This document shows positions 18,177-28,325 of a DNA stretch of 64,000 nucleotides, piece after piece; the first letter of the stretch is position 1, and each line of letters begins with the position of its first letter. The DNA is from Aliiroseovarius sp. S1339 (GTDB lineage: Bacteria; Pseudomonadota; Alphaproteobacteria; Rhodobacterales; Rhodobacteraceae). The DNA lies in assembly GCF_023195695.1 (NCBI RefSeq), contig NZ_JALPQG010000006.1:62001-126000 (forward strand), given 5' to 3'. The notes under the pieces are model-generated. The model had not been told where the DNA came from. It searched no databases and saw only the letters and a list, made by a program, of their open reading frames with translations. The position numbers were made by a program, and so were the translations under genes.

Positions 18177-19547
18177 ATGGATATCGCCTTTCTTCTGAAC
18201 GGAGAGAGTGTGACCTTACGTGACGTGGACCCCACGCGGTCGACGCTGGATTGGCTGCGCGACACTCAAGGGCTTACTGGTACCAAAGAAGGCTGCAACG
18301 AAGGGGATTGCGGTGCCTGCACGATCATGGTCACCGACGAACATGGCGCGAAAGCGGTTAATGCCTGCATTCTGTTTCTGGGGCAGTTGAACGGCAAGTC
18401 GCTGACCACGGTCGAAGGTTTGGCGAACGGCAATGAATTGCATCCCGCGCAACAATCCATGATCGATATGCACGGCTCGCAATGTGGGTTCTGCACCCCC
18501 GGAATCACGATGTCATTGGCGACAGCCCATCTGAACGGCGACGCCAGTCACGACGATGTTCTGGCGGGAAACCTGTGTCGCTGCACGGGCTATGCGCCGA
18601 TCATCCGCGCCGCTTGTGACGTGGCCGAACATGGCGTGACCGAGGACTTTGACCCACGCGCTGGCACCATGCCTGACGAAGCCGACGACAAGGATATTAC
18701 CCGACCAGAAACAACGGACGAACTTGCGCACGCCCTTATGACCATGCCTCATGCGACCCTTGTCGCGGGCGCGACGGATGTTGGTTTGTGGGCAACCAAA
18801 GCGTTGCGCGATCTGACGCCGGTTGTTTTTATGAACGGCGTCAAAGACCTGCGCGATATTCGTATCACCGATGACGAAATCCGGATCGGCGCGGGCGTCA
18901 CGTTGGAGGATTTGCGCGGCGCAATCGCCCCTCATCACCCCCATTTTGCCGAAATGTTGCGCCGCTTTGCCTCGTTGCAAGTGCGCAATGTCGCGACAAT
19001 TGGCGGCAATATCGCCAACGGGTCACCCATCGGCGACGCACCCCCCGCGCTGATCGCATTGGACGCGATATTGCATCTGCGCCGTGGAAGCGAAACACGT
19101 GCGATCCCACTGGAAAGCTTCTTTATCGACTACGGGAAGCAAGACCGCAGACTTGGTGAATTTGTCGAGGCCGTATCGTTCAAACGCCAGCCAGATCGCC
19201 TGCGGGCCTATAAGCTGTCAAAACGGTTCGATCAGGATATTTCAGCCGTTTTGGGGGCGTTCAACATCTCGGTCGAAGATGGAATTATAACCGATGCACG
19301 GATCGCCTTTGGCGGCATGGCGGGCACCCCAAAGCGGGCGACCCATGTCGAAACCGCATTGGTTGGCCAGCCGTGGACAGAAGATAACGTGCAAGCCGCC
19401 CTGTCTGCTTTCGCCAAAGACTTCACGCCCATGTCGGATATGCGCGCCTCGGCTGAATATCGTTCGAAAACCGCCCAGAATCTGTTGTTACGCTATTGGC
19501 ATGAAGATCAAGGTCTGACGACTTCGGTTCTAGAGGTGCAGCCATGA
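18177..19547 (+). CDS. xdhA: Xanthine dehydrogenase small subunit (2Fe-2S/FAD) XdhA
   Basis: Carries electrons from the molybdenum site to NAD+ during hypoxanthine and xanthine oxidation. The 456-residue protein has two [2Fe-2S] sets, Cys40/45/48/64 ([11 protein letters not shown]) and Cys103/106/134/136 (CGFCTPG ... CRCTGY), then an FAD-binding domain with [19 protein letters not shown] near 278. The ATG at 18177 lacks a strong SD. The stop overlaps the xdhB ATG by four bases. It heads an apparent purine operon. Confidence 0.96.
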   Translation: MDIAFLLNGESVTLRDVDPTRSTLDWLRDTQGLTGTKEGCNEGDCGACTIMVTDEHGAKAVNACILFLGQLNGKSLTTVEGLANGNELHPAQQSMIDMHGSQCGFCTPGITMSLATAHLNGDASHDDVLAGNLCRCTGYAPIIRAACDVAEHGVTEDFDPRAGTMPDEADDKDITRPETTDELAHALMTMPHATLVAGATDVGLWATKALRDLTPVVFMNGVKDLRDIRITDDEIRIGAGVTLEDLRGAIAPHHPHFAEMLRRFASLQVRNVATIGGNIANGSPIGDAPPALIALDAILHLRRGSETRAIPLESFFIDYGKQDRRLGEFVEAVSFKRQPDRLRAYKLSKRFDQDISAVLGAFNISVEDGIITDARIAFGGMAGTPKRATHVETALVGQPWTEDNVQAALSAFAKDFTPMSDMRASAEYRSKTAQNLLLRYWHEDQGLTTSVLEVQP

Positions 19548-21820
19548 GTGTTGGCAAGCTCCTGCCCCATGACTCCGCCCGCCTTCATGTGACCGGCGAG
19601 GCACGGTATGTCGACGACATCCCTAGACCCGCAAACTGCCTGCATCTGGCTTTCGGTCTGAGCGATACGGCGCGCGGCGTGATCACCCGTGCGGATTTGT
19701 CAAAAGTGCGCCAGTCACCGGGCGTCGTCGATGTGCTGACGGCGATTGACCTGCCCCACACCAACGACGTTTCTCCGTCGGTGCATGACGAACCGCTGCT
19801 GGCAACGGGCGAGGTTTTCTATCACGGTCAGCCGATTTTTTTGGTTGTCGCCACCTCGCACCTCGCCGCCCGCAAAGCCGCGCGACAAGCCGAAATCACC
19901 ATCGACCCACGCCCCGCCATCCTGACCATCGACGATGCGATGGCCGCCGACAGCCGGTTTGAAGGCGGTCCGGTCATCTGGTCACGCGGCGCGGCCAGCG
20001 ATGCCATCCATACGGCACCGCACGTTCTGGACGGGTCGTTTGAATTGGGCGGGCAAGAACACTTCTATCTTGAGGGTCAAGCCGCCTTGGCCATCCCACA
20101 GGAAGCGGGCGACATGCTGGTCCACAGCTCGACCCAGCATCCGACCGAAATCCAACATAAGGTCGCCGAGGCGTTGGGCGTTCCGATGCACGGCATCCGG
20201 GTTGAAACCCGTCGGATGGGCGGCGGCTTTGGTGGTAAGGAAAGTCAGGGCAACGCGTTGGCCGTAGCCTGCGCCGTTGTTGCACAGAAAACCGGTCGCC
20301 CCTGCAAAATGCGCTATGACCGTGACGACGATATGGTGGTCACTGGCAAGCGTCACGATTTTCGGATCACCTATCGGGTTGGCGTGGATGATCAGGGCCG
20401 CATATTGGGGTTGGAGGTCACGCAGCTCGCCCGTTGTGGCTGGGCACAAGACCTGTCGCTGCCGGTTGCAGACCGGGCTATGCTGCATGCGGACAATGCG
20501 TATTTTCTGCCAGCCGTGCGGATCGAAAGCCACCGTTTGAAAACCAACACGGCATCCGCCACCGCATTCCGAGGCTTCGGCGGGCCGCAGGGTGTTTTCG
20601 GCATCGAGCGTATTCTGGACCACATCGCAGCCGCGCAAGGCCTTGAACCGATCGCCGTGCGTCGGGCGAATTTCTATGAAAACGGGCAGACCACACATTA
20701 CGGCCAGACAGTCGATGGTTTTCACATCCCAGCGATGACCGACGCACTGCTAGAACGGTCAGATTACGCCGTGCGGCGCGCTGACATCAACGCGTTCAAT
20801 TCTGAAAACCCAATCCTTAAGAAAGGGTTGGCTTATGTGCCGGTTAAGTTCGGGATTAGCTTTACCCTAACCCACCTGAATCAAGCAGGCGCGCTGGTCC
20901 ACGTCTATGCTGACGGGTCGATCCGCATGAACCACGGTGGTACTGAAATGGGCCAAGGCCTGTTTCAGAAGGTGGCGCAGGTCGCAACACGTTGTTTCGG
21001 GGTGCCGATGGAAGCGGTTAAAATCACCGCGACCGACACGGCGAAAGTGCCCAACACCTCGGCCACCGCCGCATCGTCCGGGTCTGACCTGAACGGCATG
21101 GCGGTGCAGGCGGCGTGCTTTGCCATACGTCATCGTATGTCTGAACATTTCGCCGATCTTTGGGGCATTTCCTCCGACGATATCATTTTTGCCGATGGAT
21201 CGCTGAGCGCACCCGGCGGGCACTCCGTCACCTTTGCCAAGGCGGCTAAGTCGGCCTATGAGGCGCGTGTCAGCCTGTCTGCGACGGGGTTCTACAAGAC
21301 GCCCGACATCACGTGGGATCGGATCAAAGGGCAAGGCCGCCCCTTCCTTTATTTCGCCCTCGGCGTCGCGCTGACCGAGGCCGTGATCGACACACTGACG
21401 GGCGAAAACCGCATCCTGCGCACCGATATTGTGCATGATGCTGGCAGCAGCCTGAACCCTGCTTTGGATATCGGGCAGATCGAAGGCGGCTATGTTCAAG
21501 GTGCCGGTTGGCTGACCACCGAAGAATTGGTGTGGGACGACAAGGGGAGACTGCGAACACACGCCCCGTCGACCTACAAGATACCGGCGTGTTCAGACCG
21601 GCCCCGTGTCTTCAATGTTGACCTTTGGGACCAGCCCAACCACGAGGACACGATTTTCAGGTCGAAAGCTGTGGGCGAACCCCCGTTTATGCTGGGCATT
21701 TCCGCATGGCTTGCCCTTGCCGATGCGGTGTCTGCCTGTGGTAACGGGTTCCACGACATGGATGCGCCTGCCACACCAGAAGAAATCTTGAAGGCCGTCA
21801 GCCGGGTGCGCGCGCGATGA
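19544..21820 (+). CDS. xdhB: Xanthine dehydrogenase molybdenum-binding subunit XdhB
   Basis: The catalytic subunit, which binds molybdopterin and hydroxylates purines. The 758-residue chain contains [12 protein letters not shown] near 224, [21 protein letters not shown] near 345 (active-site Arg and cofactor contacts), [21 protein letters not shown] near 470, and Glu712 in [11 protein letters not shown], the position of the catalytic Glu. It overlaps xdhA and xdhC by four bases each, so the subunits are translated in tandem. Confidence 0.96.
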   Translation: MSVGKLLPHDSARLHVTGEARYVDDIPRPANCLHLAFGLSDTARGVITRADLSKVRQSPGVVDVLTAIDLPHTNDVSPSVHDEPLLATGEVFYHGQPIFLVVATSHLAARKAARQAEITIDPRPAILTIDDAMAADSRFEGGPVIWSRGAASDAIHTAPHVLDGSFELGGQEHFYLEGQAALAIPQEAGDMLVHSSTQHPTEIQHKVAEALGVPMHGIRVETRRMGGGFGGKESQGNALAVACAVVAQKTGRPCKMRYDRDDDMVVTGKRHDFRITYRVGVDDQGRILGLEVTQLARCGWAQDLSLPVADRAMLHADNAYFLPAVRIESHRLKTNTASATAFRGFGGPQGVFGIERILDHIAAAQGLEPIAVRRANFYENGQTTHYGQTVDGFHIPAMTDALLERSDYAVRRADINAFNSENPILKKGLAYVPVKFGISFTLTHLNQAGALVHVYADGSIRMNHGGTEMGQGLFQKVAQVATRCFGVPMEAVKITATDTAKVPNTSATAASSGSDLNGMAVQAACFAIRHRMSEHFADLWGISSDDIIFADGSLSAPGGHSVTFAKAAKSAYEARVSLSATGFYKTPDITWDRIKGQGRPFLYFALGVALTEAVIDTLTGENRILRTDIVHDAGSSLNPALDIGQIEGGYVQGAGWLTTEELVWDDKGRLRTHAPSTYKIPACSDRPRVFNVDLWDQPNHEDTIFRSKAVGEPPFMLGISAWLALADAVSACGNGFHDMDAPATPEEILKAVSRVRAR

Positions 21821-22809
21821 GCTTTGATCTGACGCAGCTTGCCGAGGTGATAACCCAGCACGGACCCGTTGCCCGCGTTGTCGTGGCAGACACCGCCGGT
21901 TCAACCCCGCGCGAGGTCGGGGCATCCATGTTGGTTTGGCCCGGCGGTCAAAGCGGAACCATCGGCGGCGGCGAGCTGGAATACCGCGCGGTGGACGCTG
22001 CGCGCTCCCTGCTGGCGGGCGATAGGAAGTCGACATTAAATCGCATGCCTTTGGGTCCTGCCTTGGGCCAATGCTGCGGCGGGGCAGTGACGCTGCTGAC
22101 CGAATGCTACAGCGCTAGGGACACTGCACGTTTGGCGCAAGACGGCATCGTCGCAAGACCCGTTACACCAACCGACATTGCACCCTTGGCTGTGAAACGC
22201 GTGCTTGATCGGGTAAGGGCGCAGGGTGTGCGTCCGGCCCCTCAGTTGATGCAAGATTGGATGATCGAGCCACTTGCGCAGCCGACCACGCCGGTCTGGA
22301 TTTTTGGCGCAGGCCATGTGGGGCGTGCGATCATCGATGTGTTGGCCCCACTGCCTGATCTGGCAATCACATGGGTCGACACGACCGCAGACCGATTTCC
22401 CACAGTGGTCCCGGCGGGCGTTACGGCCCTGCCAGCCGCAAACCCAGCAGCGGCGGCGGCGCTAGCGCCATCAAACGCGCACCATCTTGTGCTGACCTAC
22501 AGTCACAACCTGGATCTAGAGCTTTGCCATGCGATCTTGTCGGGCTCGTTCGCCAGTGCCGGACTGATCGGCTCGGCCACCAAATGGGCGCGGTTTCAAA
22601 AACGGTTGGCCGCGCTTGGCCACAGCGCCGCACAGATCAACAGAATTCAATGCCCGATCGGTGATCCGGGCCTTGGGAAGGCCCCTCAGGCCATTGCAGT
22701 AGGGGTTGCCTCCGCACTACTTAAGAGCGCGGCAAACAACGAAAAAACCAACAGGGGAACGCCAGGTGACAGGAGATTCGCGCCAAGCCGACGCGCTATT
22801 GACACTTGA
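21817..22809 (+). CDS. xdhC: Xanthine dehydrogenase accessory protein XdhC
   Basis: XdhC binds molybdenum cofactor, promotes its sulfuration and inserts it into XdhB. The 330-residue protein has the N-terminal XdhC/CoxI domain with GSTPREVGASMLVW and GTIGGGELEYRA, then a C-terminal Rossmann domain with WIFGAGHVGRAIIDVL near 166. The last about 20 residues are low in pattern and overlap the next ABC gene by 44 bases. Confidence 0.93.
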   Translation: MSFDLTQLAEVITQHGPVARVVVADTAGSTPREVGASMLVWPGGQSGTIGGGELEYRAVDAARSLLAGDRKSTLNRMPLGPALGQCCGGAVTLLTECYSARDTARLAQDGIVARPVTPTDIAPLAVKRVLDRVRAQGVRPAPQLMQDWMIEPLAQPTTPVWIFGAGHVGRAIIDVLAPLPDLAITWVDTTADRFPTVVPAGVTALPAANPAAAAALAPSNAHHLVLTYSHNLDLELCHAILSGSFASAGLIGSATKWARFQKRLAALGHSAAQINRIQCPIGDPGLGKAPQAIAVGVASALLKSAANNEKTNRGTPGDRRFAPSRRAIDT

Positions 22810-24295
22810 AGGGATGACGAAAGCCTACCCGGGTGTTGTGGCCAATGACCAAGTGTCGTTTTCGATCCTGCCGGGCGAGGTTCACGCCCTGCTTGGGGAA
22901 AACGGGGCTGGCAAATCGACGCTCGTGAAAATGATCTATGGCCTCGTCAAACCCGACGCGGGCCAGATGACGCTGCGGGGCGAAAGTTTTACGCCAGTCA
23001 ACCCGGCAGCCGCGCGCGGCTCTGGCGTGACGATGGTTTTTCAGCATTTCAGCTTGTTTGATGCGCTGTCGGTGGCCGAAAACATTTCGCTTGGAATGGA
23101 CAATCCACCGGATCGGCGCGCGCTTTCGACGCGTATCCGTGACGTGAGCCAGGCCTATGGCCTACCGCTTGATCCGGACCGCATCGTGGGCGAACTGTCT
23201 GCCGGGGAAAGCCAGCGGGTCGAAATCATTCGCTGCCTATTGCAAGACCCAAAACTGTTGATCATGGACGAACCGACCTCGGTTCTGACCCCGCAAGAGG
23301 TTGATATCCTTTTTGAAACCCTGCGCAAATTAACGGCTGAAGGCACCGCCATCCTGTATATCTCGCACAAGCTTGAAGAAATCCGTTCCTTGTGTGAACA
23401 CGCTACGGTTTTGCGGTTGGGCAAGGTGGTTGATACCTGTGATCCACGCGAAAAATCCGCGCGTGAGCTGGCGGAAATGATGGTGGGCGACACCCTCCAC
23501 GTCCCCTTCCGCGAGGCTGCGACCCCCGGCCCAGTCGCCTTGTCGATGTCTGGCGTGTCAATGAAATCCCCAAACGAGTTTGGCACCAATCTTAGAAACG
23601 TCACGCTAGAGGTGCGCAAAGGCGAGATTCTGGGCGTTGGCGGTGTTGCAGGCAACGGTCAGGATGAACTGCTGGCGGTTCTGTCCGGTGAAAGCCGTGC
23701 CCAAAGCGGGACCATCGCATTGGCGGGCGAAGATATCGGGTCGCTGCACCCGAATGCACGGCGCGCGCGCGGCCTGTTGACCGCCCCCGAAGAGCGACTT
23801 GGCCATTCTGCCGCGCCTGAAATGAGCTTGACGGAAAACGCTCTTCTGACAGGCGCTGTTCGCGAAAACCTTGTCGAACGTGGGTTTCTTCGCTGGCGCA
23901 GGACCGAACGGTTTGCCCGCAAGGTCATCGAAGAATTTGATGTGCGGACGCCCGGTCCCGACAATACCGCTGGGTCGCTGTCTGGTGGCAATTTGCAAAA
24001 ATTCGTCATTGGCCGCGAAGTGCTGCAGCGGCCCGAGGTTTTGGTGGTGAACCAACCGACATGGGGCGTCGACGCCTCGGCCGCCGCAGACATTCGCCAA
24101 TCGCTTCTGGACCTTGCCCATCACGGGGCAGCGGTCGTCGTGATCAGTCAGGATCTGGACGAATTGATGGAGATCGCCGATCGCTTCACCGCATTGAACG
24201 AAGGTCGTTTGGCCGAGCCTGTGCCGACCCAAGGCCTGGATGTTGAGACAATCGGCCTGATGATGGGCGGCGTCGAGAAGGAGACGGCGGCATGA
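22766..24295 (+). CDS. Nucleoside-type ABC transporter, double ATPase subunit (NupA/YufO-like)
   Basis: A tandem-ATPase energising subunit like those serving BMP-family importers. In 509 residues the first half has Walker A GENGAGKS and signature LSAGESQRVEI; the second half has a degenerate nucleotide loop GVAGNGQDELL and signature LSGGNLQKFVIGREV. This asymmetric pattern is usual for RbsA/NupA-type proteins. The start is taken as GTG 22766 with AGGGGA upstream, inside the end of xdhC; a longer in-frame ATG at 22706 lacks support. The substrate is inferred to be purine nucleosides from xdh and BMP neighbours. Confidence 0.9.
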   Translation: MTGDSRQADALLTLEGMTKAYPGVVANDQVSFSILPGEVHALLGENGAGKSTLVKMIYGLVKPDAGQMTLRGESFTPVNPAAARGSGVTMVFQHFSLFDALSVAENISLGMDNPPDRRALSTRIRDVSQAYGLPLDPDRIVGELSAGESQRVEIIRCLLQDPKLLIMDEPTSVLTPQEVDILFETLRKLTAEGTAILYISHKLEEIRSLCEHATVLRLGKVVDTCDPREKSARELAEMMVGDTLHVPFREAATPGPVALSMSGVSMKSPNEFGTNLRNVTLEVRKGEILGVGGVAGNGQDELLAVLSGESRAQSGTIALAGEDIGSLHPNARRARGLLTAPEERLGHSAAPEMSLTENALLTGAVRENLVERGFLRWRRTERFARKVIEEFDVRTPGPDNTAGSLSGGNLQKFVIGREVLQRPEVLVVNQPTWGVDASAAADIRQSLLDLAHHGAAVVVISQDLDELMEIADRFTALNEGRLAEPVPTQGLDVETIGLMMGGVEKETAA

Positions 24296-25377
24296 TACAT
24301 CTGGAAAAACGTCCCCAGCCATCCCGGTTCTGGGCGGGCTTTACACCGATTCTTGCCGTCATCGCCACGATGATCGCCGGTGGCATCATGTTCTGGATGC
24401 TGGGCAAAGACCCCCTTGAGGCGATCCGCACCATCTTCTGGGACCCGCTATTTCACGAAACCTTCGGCCCCTATTCCCGCCCACAGCTTCTGGTGAAAGC
24501 CGCGCCGCTGATCTTGATCGCGATTGGCCTGAGCCTCGGATTTCGCGCTGGCATCTGGAACATTGGTGCAGAAGGTCAGTACATCATGGGCGCGATATGC
24601 GGGGCCGGTGTTGGTCTGGCGTTCTATCCATCTGACAGCATCCTGATCTTCCCGGCCATGGTGTTGGCGGGCGCGATCGGCGGCTGGGCTTGGGCGATGA
24701 TTCCCGGCCTTTTGAAAGTGAAATTCGGCACCAATGAAATTCTGGTCAGCCTGATGCTGGTTTATGTGGCCGAGAACCTGTTGGCCTCGGTCAGCCAAGG
24801 ATTGCTGCAAAACCCCGAAGGCATGGGCTTCCCCGGCTCGCGCAATTTCCGCGACTTCCCCGCCGCTTATAACACCGAGATCATCGGCGGGACTGGCATG
24901 CATTGGGGCGTGGCGGCGGCCTTCATTGCAGTGATATTTGCCTATGTGCTGCTGACCCGGCATATGCTGGGCTTTCAGGTGCGCCTGACGGGCCAAGCCC
25001 CGCGCGCGGCTCGGTTTGCAGGCGTCAATCCGACCCGGCTGATCCTGTTCTGTCTGGGCACATCGGGGGCATTGGCAGGGCTTGCGGGCCTGTTTGAAGT
25101 GTCCGGTCCAGCCGGTCAGGTCACCATCGACTTCAATTCCGGCTACGGGTTCACCGCGATCATCGTGGCCTTTCTTGGTCGCTTGCATCCCATCGGCATC
25201 CTGCTGGCCGGGCTTCTGATGGCGTTGACCTATATCGGAGGCGAGTTGGCACAACTTATGCTGGGCCTGCCCGGCGCGGCCATACAGATGTTCCAAGGCA
25301 TGCTGATGTTCTTCCTTCTGGCGATGGACGTGCTGTCGCATTACCGCATCCGCTTCAACAAAAACGCGACGGCGTAA
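24292..25377 (+). CDS. Nucleoside-type ABC transporter permease 1 (NupB-like)
   Basis: A 361-residue inner-membrane permease of the branched-chain/ribose (BPD_transp_2) class, with about eight hydrophobic helices. Motifs GFRAGIWNIGAEGQYIMGAI near 83 and GFTAIIVAFLGRLHPIGILLAG near 285 are typical of NupB/YufP-like permeases that pair with a BMP receptor. The ATG overlaps the ATPase stop by four bases. Confidence 0.92.
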   Translation: MIHLEKRPQPSRFWAGFTPILAVIATMIAGGIMFWMLGKDPLEAIRTIFWDPLFHETFGPYSRPQLLVKAAPLILIAIGLSLGFRAGIWNIGAEGQYIMGAICGAGVGLAFYPSDSILIFPAMVLAGAIGGWAWAMIPGLLKVKFGTNEILVSLMLVYVAENLLASVSQGLLQNPEGMGFPGSRNFRDFPAAYNTEIIGGTGMHWGVAAAFIAVIFAYVLLTRHMLGFQVRLTGQAPRAARFAGVNPTRLILFCLGTSGALAGLAGLFEVSGPAGQVTIDFNSGYGFTAIIVAFLGRLHPIGILLAGLLMALTYIGGELAQLMLGLPGAAIQMFQGMLMFFLLAMDVLSHYRIRFNKNATA

Positions 25378-25388
25378 GGAGAACGACG

Positions 25389-26312
25389 ATGGATCTAAGT
25401 CAAATCAACCCGCTTCTTCTTCTGGCGTCTTTGATGGTTGCAGCTACGCCAATCCTGCTGGCCGCCATTGGCGAAGCGGTGGTCGAAAAGGCAGGCGTCC
25501 TGAACCTTGGGGTCGAAGGCATGATGATCACCGGGGCTGTGGTGGGCTTTGCCATCGGCGTGAATACCGGCAGCCCCGCCATGGGTTTTGTCGCTGCCGC
25601 CGTTGCCGGGGCCGCACTGTCGATGCTGTTTGGCGTTCTGGTGCTGTATCTTATGTCCAATCAGGTCGCCACGGGGCTGGGTCTGACACTCTTCGGACTG
25701 GGCTTGTCATCGCTGATCGGCAAACCCTATGAGGGGATGAAAGCGCCCAGCATGGCCAAATGGGACATCCCGCTGCTGAGCGACATCCCGGTGCTTGGGC
25801 CCATCCTATTTCGTCATGATCCCATGGTCTATGTCAGCCTGATCATCGTGACGGCCACGTGGTATGTGCTGACGCGCACCCGCGCGGGTCTGATCCTGCG
25901 GGGGGTTGGCGAAAACCACGATGCAGCCCACGCGCTGGGTTACAAAGTGGTGCGTGTGCGTCTGATGGCCATTGCCTTTGGCGGCGCGTGTGCAGGGTTG
26001 GGCGGGGCGTATGTCAGCCTTGTCCGGGTGCCACAATGGGTCGAAGGTATGACCGCCGGGGCCGGCTGGATCGCCCTTGCCATCGTCGTGTTCGCCAGTT
26101 GGCGGCCGTGGCGTGTTCTGCTGGGGGCCTATCTGTTTGGCGGGATCACCGTGCTTCAACTGAACCTGCAGGCCGCAGGCGCCGCCATCCCCGTCGAGAT
26201 ATTGGCGATGAGCCCCTATGTCGTGACAATTCTTGTGCTTGTGGTTATCTCTTTGCGTGGCCAACACGGCGCGCCCGGATCACTTGGGCGCATCTTCCAC
26301 GCGACGCACTAG
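25389..26312 (+). CDS. Nucleoside-type ABC transporter permease 2 (NupC-like)
   Basis: A 307-residue permease partner of the preceding gene. EAVVEKAGVLNLGVEGMMITGA near 29 and GVGENHDAAHALGYKV near 170 are the family signatures. About eight to nine helices are expected. It starts 11 bases after the NupB-like stop with AGGAG upstream and is followed after nine bases by a potassium channel gene. Confidence 0.92.
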   Translation: MDLSQINPLLLLASLMVAATPILLAAIGEAVVEKAGVLNLGVEGMMITGAVVGFAIGVNTGSPAMGFVAAAVAGAALSMLFGVLVLYLMSNQVATGLGLTLFGLGLSSLIGKPYEGMKAPSMAKWDIPLLSDIPVLGPILFRHDPMVYVSLIIVTATWYVLTRTRAGLILRGVGENHDAAHALGYKVVRVRLMAIAFGGACAGLGGAYVSLVRVPQWVEGMTAGAGWIALAIVVFASWRPWRVLLGAYLFGGITVLQLNLQAAGAAIPVEILAMSPYVVTILVLVVISLRGQHGAPGSLGRIFHATH

Positions 26313-26321
26313 GTTTCCCTT

Positions 26322-27116
26322 ATGATCAAACCCGACATTCACGAGATCCTTGACGGACACAAGCCCTTGGGCCGCGTGAATGTTGGCCGCATCATGGACG
26401 GGTTGATCGTTTTATCTGCCGTCGCGATCGCGCTTGAAACCATGCCGGAATTGCCAGCCAACTTGCGCCGGTTGCTGTTCACGTTCGAGATCGGCTTGTT
26501 GGCCGTCTTTTCAGTCGAATACATTGTGCGTCTTGTGTCTGCCCCGCGCCCGTTGCGCTATGCATTCAGCTTCTGGGGCATCATAGATCTGCTGAGCATC
26601 GCACCGGCCATCGCGTTTCTGACCCCGCAGTGGCAGGTCGTTCGGACCTTCCGGCTTTTGCGTCTTGTGCGCTTGCTGAAGCTCTTTCGCGGTTCTCACG
26701 CGATGGAGCGCCTCGTGGTCGCTTTTGGGCAAGTCCGAGGAGAGCTGGCGGTGTTCGGCGTGATTGCTGGCCTGATGCTCTATGTATCCGCCGTGGGCAT
26801 CTATGTGTTCGAGCATGACGCCCAACCCGAGGTATTCTCGTCGATCCCAAACAGCCTGTGGTGGGCCGTCGCAAGCTTCACGACTGTGGGCTATGGCGAC
26901 ATGTTCCCGATCACACCCGGCGGCCGGATTTTCACCACCTTCGTGCTGTTCATCGGGCTTGGCGTGATCGCCGTGCCGTCGGCCATCGTGACCGCCGCGC
27001 TGCTTGAAAGCGAAACAAATATTCAACGTCGTATCCGTGAGAACGCCGAAAACGGAGACGAGGACGAACCCGAAACTGAAAACCCCAAATCTGCTCAATC
27101 CATCAAGGGAGAATGA
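26322..27116 (+). CDS. Voltage-gated-type potassium channel, six transmembrane segments
   Basis: A 264-residue ion-transport family protein. It has four helices of a voltage-sensor-like domain, an S4-like segment VRTFRLLRLVRLLKLFRGS near 107-125 with regularly spaced Arg/Lys, and a pore helix with selectivity filter T188-VGYGD193. The C-terminal about 40 residues are acidic and polar. It would conduct K+ across the inner membrane. It is placed between the ABC permease and the binding-protein gene, with gaps of nine and one bases, so it must be on the purine transcript unless it has its own promoter. Confidence 0.9.
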   Translation: MIKPDIHEILDGHKPLGRVNVGRIMDGLIVLSAVAIALETMPELPANLRRLLFTFEIGLLAVFSVEYIVRLVSAPRPLRYAFSFWGIIDLLSIAPAIAFLTPQWQVVRTFRLLRLVRLLKLFRGSHAMERLVVAFGQVRGELAVFGVIAGLMLYVSAVGIYVFEHDAQPEVFSSIPNSLWWAVASFTTVGYGDMFPITPGGRIFTTFVLFIGLGVIAVPSAIVTAALLESETNIQRRIRENAENGDEDEPETENPKSAQSIKGE

Positions 27117-27117
27117 T

Positions 27118-28197
27118 ATGCGTGCAGTAAAAACACTATTGGCCGGTGTGGCCTTGGCTGCTGGCCTTGCCGGCGCGGCCCAGGCCCAAGACAAGACAAA
27201 GGTCGGCTTTATCTTCGTCGGCCCCGTCGGCGACGGTGGTTGGACCTACGAACACAACCAAGGCCGTCTGGCCGTAGAAGAAGAGTTCGGCGATAGCGTC
27301 GAAACGATCTATCAAGAAAGCGTGCCGGAAGGTGCAGACGCCGAACGTGCGATCACGCAAATGGCTTTGGCGGGCGCAGACCTGATCTTCACCACGTCGT
27401 TTGGTTATATGGACGCGACCGTGGCCGTGGCCGAGAAGTTCCCGGACATCAAGTTTGAACACGCCACCGGCTATAAGACAGCGCCGAACGTGTCGGTCTA
27501 TTCCGCACGTTTCTATGAAGGTCGCGCCGTTCAGGGCCATATCGCTGGCAAGATGACCAAGTCGAACATCATCGGCTACATCGCGTCATTCCCGATCCCG
27601 GAAGTTATCCGTGGCATCAACTCGGCCTATATCCACGCCAAGAAGGTGAACCCGGACGTTCAGTTCAAGATCATCTGGGCCTACACTTGGTTTGATCCGG
27701 CCAAAGAAGCAGACGCCGCCAAAGCACTGATCGAACAGGGAGCCGACGTGATCCTGCAACACACGGATTCGACCGCGCCGCAAGCCGCCGCGCAAGAAGC
27801 CGGAAACATCATCACCTTCGGGCAGGCATCCGACATGTCAGATTATGCGCCAATGCCGCGTGTGTCGTCGATCATCGACAACTGGGCACCCTATTACATC
27901 GCACGCACCAAGGCCGTTATGGACGGCACATGGGAAAGCGTATCGACATGGGACGGTATCGGTTCTGGCATGGTTGGCATCGGCGAGATCACGGACGCCG
28001 TGCCTGCCGACGTGAAGGCCGAAGCCGAAGCGCTGCGTGACAGCCTTGCCTCGGGCGAATACCACGCCTTCACCGGTCCGCTGAACAAGCAAGACGGATC
28101 AGCCTGGCTTGCCGAAGGTGAGACCGCAGATGACGGAACGCTGGCTGGCATGAACTTCTATGTCGAAGGCATCGAAGGCGAAATCCCCTCGAACTGA
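27118..28197 (+). CDS. BMP-family nucleoside-binding periplasmic protein
   Basis: Substrate-binding receptor of the PnrA/BmpA family, expected to bind purine nucleosides for the Nup-type importer. The 359-residue protein has a signal peptide ending AAQA, then KVGFIFVGPVGDGGWTYEHN, EGADAERAITQMALAGADLI and ITFGQASDMSDYAPM. The signal lacks a lipobox Cys, so it is probably soluble in the periplasm, whereas many family members are lipoproteins. The ATG at 27118 has AAGGGAG upstream. A strong terminator follows. Confidence 0.93.
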   Translation: MRAVKTLLAGVALAAGLAGAAQAQDKTKVGFIFVGPVGDGGWTYEHNQGRLAVEEEFGDSVETIYQESVPEGADAERAITQMALAGADLIFTTSFGYMDATVAVAEKFPDIKFEHATGYKTAPNVSVYSARFYEGRAVQGHIAGKMTKSNIIGYIASFPIPEVIRGINSAYIHAKKVNPDVQFKIIWAYTWFDPAKEADAAKALIEQGADVILQHTDSTAPQAAAQEAGNIITFGQASDMSDYAPMPRVSSIIDNWAPYYIARTKAVMDGTWESVSTWDGIGSGMVGIGEITDAVPADVKAEAEALRDSLASGEYHAFTGPLNKQDGSAWLAEGETADDGTLAGMNFYVEGIEGEIPSN

Positions 28198-28221
28198 TCA
28201 CCAGATCGTAAGATCTGACTG

Positions 28222-28250
28222 GACCTCGCCTTCGGGCGGGGTCTTTTTTT
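28222..28250 (+). terminator. Strong Rho-independent terminator of the xdh-nup operon
   Basis: A 9-bp stem GACCTCGCC/GGCGGGGTC (28222-28230 and 28235-28243) closed by a TTCG tetraloop and followed by seven T. Confidence 0.93.
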
Positions 28251-28325
28251 GTGAAAGTGGAACTTTTAGCGACGGAACTTCGAAGGCATTCCGTTTAACG
28301 CATATACACATGAACGGAGCATATC

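Noticed and set aside
28259-28300. GGAAC and CGTT words resembling an EcfG stress promoter before the EF-hand gene
   Set aside because: The spacing between the words does not match the expected 16-17 bases.
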